This document shows positions 53,362 to 57,224 of a DNA stretch of 57,224 nucleotides, piece by piece. The DNA is from Balneolales bacterium (GTDB lineage Bacteria; Bacteroidota; Rhodothermia; Balneolales; Natronogracilivirgulaceae). The notes beneath the pieces are model-generated. The model had not been told where the DNA came from. It made no database searches and saw only the letters and a list, made by a program, of their open reading frames with translations. The translations under genes were made by a program, and so were the position numbers. The DNA lies in assembly GCA_007134845.1 (NCBI GenBank), contig SLKA01000076.1, positions 1-57,224 of the forward strand, written 5' to 3'. Within the stretch, counting starts at the first letter, position 1. The number at the start of each line of letters is the position of its first letter.

Positions 53362-54735
53362 ATGAATCGCAAGTCGTTTTTAACCAAAATGAGCCTGGCC
53401 ACCACCGCACTGGCAGGATTTCCCTATATCAGCACACGGGCAAAAAGTGCCGCAGAAACACTGGCCTATGAAAAAGAAAGCGGAACATTCACACCAAATG
53501 ACCAGATTCAAATCGCGCTGATCGGAGCGGGATGGATAGGGCAGGTGAACGGAGCGACCGCAACAGAACTTCCGGGCATCAAAATGGTGGCCGCCTGCGA
53601 CTTGTATCACAGCCGCCTTGAACGTTGCAGGGAACTATGGGGCGATGAGGTTTTCACAACAAACGATTACCGTGAAATCCTCGCGCGTCCGGATGTGGAT
53701 GCCGTAATCATATCCACAACCGATCACTGGCATGATATTCAGGCCATAGACGCCCTGAATGCGGGCAAAGCTGTTTTTCTTGAAAAACCTATGGTTCAGC
53801 ATGTAAATCAGGCTTATGCGGTTATAGATGCCGAAAAAAAGACCGGAAATGTGCTGCAGGTCGGCAGCCAGCTTACCAGCGACATCCTCTATCTCAAAGC
53901 GCAGGAGATGGTGCGAGCCGGAGAAATCGGCAAACTGGTTCTAGTTGAAGGAAATTTTGACCGCTATTCGGCTGAGGGAGCCTGGCAGTATTCGATCCCT
54001 CCGGGCGTTACGGCCGATGACGTTAACTGGGATACCTATCTCCGGGATCTGCCCCACCGTGAATTTGATCCCAAACAATTTTTCCGCTGGCGAAACTACC
54101 GGGATTTTGGAACCGGCTCCTCGGGTGATCTGTTTGTGCACCTGCTTTCCGCGGTGCACCTGGTGACCGACTCATACGGCCCCTCAACCATTTTTTCCAC
54201 CGGGGGATTGCGGTTTTGGGATGATGGAAGGGACGTGCCCGATGTGATGCTGGGTATGCTGGATTATCCGGAAACCGGATCTCATCCGGCGTTTAACCTG
54301 GCCCTTCGGGTGAATTTCATTGATGGTTCGGGCGGCGGTGTTACCATCCGATTCGTGGGCAGCGAGGGCGAAATTGTGGTGGACTGGACCAACGTAACCC
54401 TTCGCAAGGCAACCATGGACAAACGTCCGCCGGTGACCGTTGACGATTTCAGCGGACAGACAAGAGAAGCATTCATGGAGTACCACCGCGAAAACTATCC
54501 ACCCCCGCCGCCAAGCGTGATTCCTCCTTCGGAATTCATCTACCGATCACCAGAGGGATATAATTCCCGCAGTCACCACTTCGAGAACTTCTTTGCTTCG
54601 ATCCGCGACGGTGATCCGGTATATCAAAACGGGACTGTAGCACTTCGTGCCGCCGCTCCCGCACTGCTCTCCAATGACAGTTACTTCTCACAGAAAATCA
54701 TCCACTGGGATCCGGTGGAAATGAAAATCCTGTGA
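53362..54735 (+). CDS. Gfo/Idh/MocA family oxidoreductase, Tat-type export signal
   Basis: A 457-residue NAD(P)-dependent oxidoreductase. The N-terminus NRKSFLTKMSLATTALAGFP resembles a twin-arginine signal with Lys in the second position, so it is probably exported already folded with cofactor. The Rossmann motif is IALIGAGWIGQVNG, then V-A-A-C-D-L and ISTTDHWHDIQAIDALNAGK with the catalytic-site E-K-P in FLEKPMVQHVNQAYAV. The C-terminal beta-sheet domain binds the sugar. Relatives oxidise sugars at C3. Flanked by two DUF1080 proteins, it should make the 3-keto-glycoside those proteins then split, which places the pathway in the periplasm. It is 33 bases before the second DUF1080 gene. Confidence 0.92.
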   Translation: MNRKSFLTKMSLATTALAGFPYISTRAKSAAETLAYEKESGTFTPNDQIQIALIGAGWIGQVNGATATELPGIKMVAACDLYHSRLERCRELWGDEVFTTNDYREILARPDVDAVIISTTDHWHDIQAIDALNAGKAVFLEKPMVQHVNQAYAVIDAEKKTGNVLQVGSQLTSDILYLKAQEMVRAGEIGKLVLVEGNFDRYSAEGAWQYSIPPGVTADDVNWDTYLRDLPHREFDPKQFFRWRNYRDFGTGSSGDLFVHLLSAVHLVTDSYGPSTIFSTGGLRFWDDGRDVPDVMLGMLDYPETGSHPAFNLALRVNFIDGSGGGVTIRFVGSEGEIVVDWTNVTLRKATMDKRPPVTVDDFSGQTREAFMEYHRENYPPPPPSVIPPSEFIYRSPEGYNSRSHHFENFFASIRDGDPVYQNGTVALRAAAPALLSNDSYFSQKIIHWDPVEMKIL

Positions 54736-54768
54736 CATCACTACTTCAATACCTTTGATCTCATACTC

Positions 54769-55557
54769 ATGATCTCAAACCATGTTACAGACCGATTCTT
54801 TCAGACAACTGCCCTGTTTCTTGTCGCCCTGCTTTTCACCATGCCCGGTTGCAGTCAAACCGAATCCAAATCAGAATCTAAATCTGACGGAGATGATGAC
54901 TTTATCTCCCTGTTCAATGGCAAGGATCTGACCGGTTGGATTATACCAGAAGGCGATGGCGGACATTGGCGTGTTGTTGATGGGGTCATTGATTACGATG
55001 CCCTCAGCGAGGCACCTGATGACAAAAACCTTTGGAGCGAAGAGGAGTTCGGGGATTTTGTGCTGCGGCTTGACTGGCGCATCACAGAAACCCCCTTTGT
55101 CAATCACAATGCCCGGATTATCCGCCCCGATGGCACCTATCAGCGTGACGCCAGCGGTGAAATCATTAGCATCTCCGTTCCCGATTCAGACTCGGGAGTC
55201 TATCTGAGAGGCTCCTCCAAATCCCAAGTTAACATCTGGTGCTGGCCGGTTGGATCCGGAGAGGTATGGGGATACCGAACCGATCCCGATATGCCTCCGG
55301 AAGTGGTGGCAGGTGTAACGCCCAGTGTGTTTGCTGATAATCACATCGGGGAATGGAACACCTTTGAGATTACCATGGTGGGTGACCTTCTTACGGTCGA
55401 GCTCAACGGACACATTGTAATTGAGAACGCACAGCTTCCGGGTGTGGATGAGCGCGGCCCGATAGCGCTGCAACATCACGGACGCAAAGTGGATGGGGAA
55501 TGGACAAGTTCTCCGTCACTGGTTCAGTTCCGCAATATTGCCATCCGCAGACTTTAG
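54769..55557 (+). CDS. DUF1080 (3-keto-disaccharide hydrolase-like) lipoprotein
   Basis: A 262-residue lipoprotein (lipobox F-T-M-P-G-C), then a charged linker and a DUF1080 domain: FISLFNGKDLTGWIIPEGDG, HWRVVDGVIDYD and DFVLRLDWRITETPFVNHNA, SDSGVYLRGSS, EWNTFEITMVGDLLTVELNG. This is the complete family pattern. It differs from the DUF1080 protein at 52339 in having no extra N-terminal domain and in being lipidated, so the two probably handle different substrates or different steps. It ends the cassette; the next gene is convergent, 46 bases away. Confidence 0.92.
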   Translation: MISNHVTDRFFQTTALFLVALLFTMPGCSQTESKSESKSDGDDDFISLFNGKDLTGWIIPEGDGGHWRVVDGVIDYDALSEAPDDKNLWSEEEFGDFVLRLDWRITETPFVNHNARIIRPDGTYQRDASGEIISISVPDSDSGVYLRGSSKSQVNIWCWPVGSGEVWGYRTDPDMPPEVVAGVTPSVFADNHIGEWNTFEITMVGDLLTVELNGHIVIENAQLPGVDERGPIALQHHGRKVDGEWTSSPSLVQFRNIAIRRL

Positions 55558-55603
55558 TCTATTGAGTCCATTGCAATTTTTTTAAGCGGAACAGCTACCG
55601 GAT

Positions 55604-56827
55604 CTACAGGCGATAATTAACCGAGATAAATGTTCCGACTGAGAACAGCTTTACATTGCTCCATCCGACTTCATTGATCGGAATGCGCACGTAAGGCTCT
55701 ACCCTCATACTCCAGTTCTGAACTACATCCCGTTCATAGCCGATTGATAAACCGGCATTGCTCAACCAGTGTCTCGAACCGGACCGCACATTTCTGTAAG
55801 CAACAGATCCGGGTGCTTCATTATATCCTTCATATCCTTCCAGATGAAATTCATATTTCTCCCCAAGCATGATATATGTTGAGATGCCGGCGGTGGCATA
55901 AATGCGAGACTGGTTGAAATCAACCATGCGAAATTGCAATGAAACCGGCAACTCAAGAATCCGGCATTCCCCTCTCATCTCTCTGAGAGCGCTCCCCTGA
56001 AGATAGTCGGCTGGAAGGTTATAGTCCTTTTCTGATGCCGAGTAACTGACATTGGAATAAACCATTCCTGTTGATACTGCAAGCCTTGACGTGAACCGGT
56101 ATGCCAGTGAAATTCCAATATTATAGCCGGTTTCATAAGAATTAAACATGGAGCCTGCAGTCGTGAGATTTGGTGACATCAGTATGCCGGCTTCAAACCC
56201 TGTTGTCCGGTGATCCCTGCCGGCAATGATATTCACATCATCCGTAAAATGATATGCCTCATACGGTTTCATTCTGCCAATTGCGGCCGATGGACTCATA
56301 GCAGCATATGATGATAATCCACCCATCACCGGCACTTCGAGAACCTTCACGCCAATCGGTGAAATGGCTGCAATACCGGGAATCCCGGTATCCATCCCAC
56401 CGGGGTGCGCTGATCCCAAATCCGGATCCGGTAATACATCCGGTCGTGATACAATTTGCGATGGCATTTCAGGTAATGGCTCAGGCTCGATATCAGGAGC
56501 GCGCTCAAGTTCGGGAAGTAACAGAAACTCCGGCAGGTGGTCCGGCTCGTGACCGGGATCGTACATTTCGGTTTCAGCCAACTGATCCATCAATGAGTTA
56601 ATTCTGGCCCGGTTTTCAATTATGTTCCAAGCCAGCAACGAGATAACCAGCATCGATGCAGCGGCCAGCCATCGCAGACGCTTTTTGTAGGTGCGCTGTG
56701 CGTGAAGTACATCAAGTTTTTTTTCAAGAGCCAGCCAATCCTCCTCCCGATAAGGAATATGATATTCCTCCGCACTTTTTTGGAAAAACCTTTCCAGTGG
56801 ATCTGTATTTTTATTTTTTTCAGGCAT
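55604..56827 (-). CDS. anti-sigma-like inner-membrane protein with C-terminal barrel-like domain
   Basis: A 407-residue protein. The first about 45 residues are cytoplasmic and typical of ECF-partner proteins (RFFQKSAEEYHIPYREEDW). One transmembrane helix lies at about 50-66. A proline- and glutamate-rich linker follows (about 90-150), and then a beta-rich region (about 195-407) resembling small outer-membrane barrels: GFEAGILMSPNLTTAGSMF, NIGISLAYRFTSRLAVSTGM and GLSIGYERDVVQNWSMRVEP, ending T-F-I-S-V-N-Y-R-L. It could span the envelope, linking the outer membrane to a sigma factor. The ECF sigma gene directly upstream ends 9 bases before its start, which supports an anti-sigma role. Confidence 0.8.
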   Translation of the reverse strand: MPEKNKNTDPLERFFQKSAEEYHIPYREEDWLALEKKLDVLHAQRTYKKRLRWLAAASMLVISLLAWNIIENRARINSLMDQLAETEMYDPGHEPDHLPEFLLLPELERAPDIEPEPLPEMPSQIVSRPDVLPDPDLGSAHPGGMDTGIPGIAAISPIGVKVLEVPVMGGLSSYAAMSPSAAIGRMKPYEAYHFTDDVNIIAGRDHRTTGFEAGILMSPNLTTAGSMFNSYETGYNIGISLAYRFTSRLAVSTGMVYSNVSYSASEKDYNLPADYLQGSALREMRGECRILELPVSLQFRMVDFNQSRIYATAGISTYIMLGEKYEFHLEGYEGYNEAPGSVAYRNVRSGSRHWLSNAGLSIGYERDVVQNWSMRVEPYVRIPINEVGWSNVKLFSVGTFISVNYRL

Positions 56828-56836
56828 GATTGTGCG

Positions 56837-57224
56837 TTATATCAGGTTTTTTTTCAGTATGACCCGAAGGTTTCTTTTTGCTTTTGCAAGATTGGATTTG
56901 GATGTGCCTGCCGAAATATCCAGCAACTCAGCGATCTCCTCATGCGAGTATCCCTCAATGACATGCAGATTGAATACCGCCCGGTACGCAGGGCTCAGCT
57001 GCCTTATCATTTCTACAATTTCATCATATGAGATCCCGCTTATGATCGATTCATTTTCTTCAAGGTTTTTATCCAATAATTCCAGATTTATGAACTCCTT
57101 ATTATATTTTTTTTCACGGTGATAGTGATCAATAGCCGTATTGACTATGATTTTTCGCAGCCATGGTTTGAAAGGTCGTTTCGGATCATATTTGCGGATA
57201 TTGTCAAACACTTTTATAAAAGCA
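56837..57224 (-). CDS. ECF-type RNA polymerase sigma factor, C-terminal part (runs off the right edge)
   Basis: The gene enters from the right edge: the reading frame is open to base 57224 (A-F-I-K-V-F-D-N-I) and stops at 56837, so the N-terminus lies outside. The end of region 2 is seen in RPFKPWLRKIIVNTAIDHYH. Region 4 contains the helix-turn-helix LSPAYRAVFNLHVIEGYSHE followed by E-I-A-E-L-L-D-I-S-A-G-T-S-K-S-N-L. It should direct RNA polymerase to a small regulon under control of the anti-sigma-like protein encoded 9 bases downstream. It is not close enough to be the partner of the FecR protein at 28653. Confidence 0.93.
   Translation of the reverse strand, partial: AFIKVFDNIRKYDPKRPFKPWLRKIIVNTAIDHYHREKKYNKEFINLELLDKNLEENESIISGISYDEIVEMIRQLSPAYRAVFNLHVIEGYSHEEIAELLDISAGTSKSNLAKAKRNLRVILKKNLI

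Noticed and set aside
56837-57224. Right-edge ECF sigma factor as the partner of the FecR protein at 28653
   Set aside because: It is 27 kb away and already has its own anti-sigma-like gene 9 bases downstream.

Overview
The window looks like chromosomal DNA of a marine or saline member of the Balneolota/Rhodothermota (Bacteroidota-like). The basis is a pair of exported proteins with C-terminal type IX secretion (T9SS) type A sorting domains (the Y-P-N-P-F-N-P motif), carbohydrate TonB-dependent receptors, a FecR regulator with a DUF4974-type C-terminus, few strong Shine-Dalgarno sites and moderate GC. The phylum is inferred from protein style only. No rRNA, tRNA, CRISPR array, insertion sequence or phage gene was recognised.

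Region 1 (1-29971, almost all minus strand) is a large locus for use of a sulfated polysaccharide. Reading with transcription it holds: a FecR-type regulator, a TonB receptor with an STN domain, a leucine-rich-repeat T9SS protein, a second TonB receptor, a Tat-exported toroid-like protein, a DUF6807 protein, a TIM-barrel-like lipoprotein whose 3' end is frameshifted, a membrane-anchored seven-repeat RCC1 propeller, a DUF4962/heparinase-II/III-type lyase, two sulfatases, a GH92 enzyme, another toroid-like protein, two more sulfatases and the start of a second GH92. All four sulfatases carry the Cys-type C-x-P-x-R maturation motif. No SusD is present. The likely scheme is: receptors import oligosaccharides, exported lyases cut uronic-acid linkages, sulfatases strip sulfate, and GH92 enzymes release alpha-mannose. 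A sulfated, uronate-containing alpha-mannan is a reasonable but unproven substrate.

Region 2 (30194-39396) is mostly housekeeping: an outer-membrane barrel, CorA, a DUF1569 protein, a TonB_C/parvulin-like lipoprotein, a VanX-type dipeptidase, an operon of a small membrane protein, PutP and a methyltransferase, and an exported glucose/sorbosone-dehydrogenase-like protein with a T9SS tail.

Region 3 (39537-46387, minus) is the most unusual part: a tightly coupled six-gene operon encoding a PqqD-like protein, an ATP-grasp ligase, a PLP-dependent decarboxylase-family enzyme, a urea-transporter-like membrane domain fused to an M23 peptidase, a TPR/outer-membrane barrel protein and a TPR protein. 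It looks like an undescribed system that makes or modifies a small amino-acid- or peptide-derived product and handles it across the envelope.

Region 4 (46603-57224) has a Spy/CpxP-like protein, a bifunctional class A PBP, a cardiolipin-synthase-like PLD enzyme, a small barrel, an exported DUF1080 - Gfo/Idh/MocA - DUF1080 cassette (3-keto-glycoside chemistry), and at the right edge a partial ECF sigma factor followed by an anti-sigma-like protein that carries an outer-membrane-barrel-like C-terminus. Two short tandem repeats, a 45-bp element shared by two promoter regions of the polysaccharide locus, and a remnant of a sugar MFS transporter were also found.
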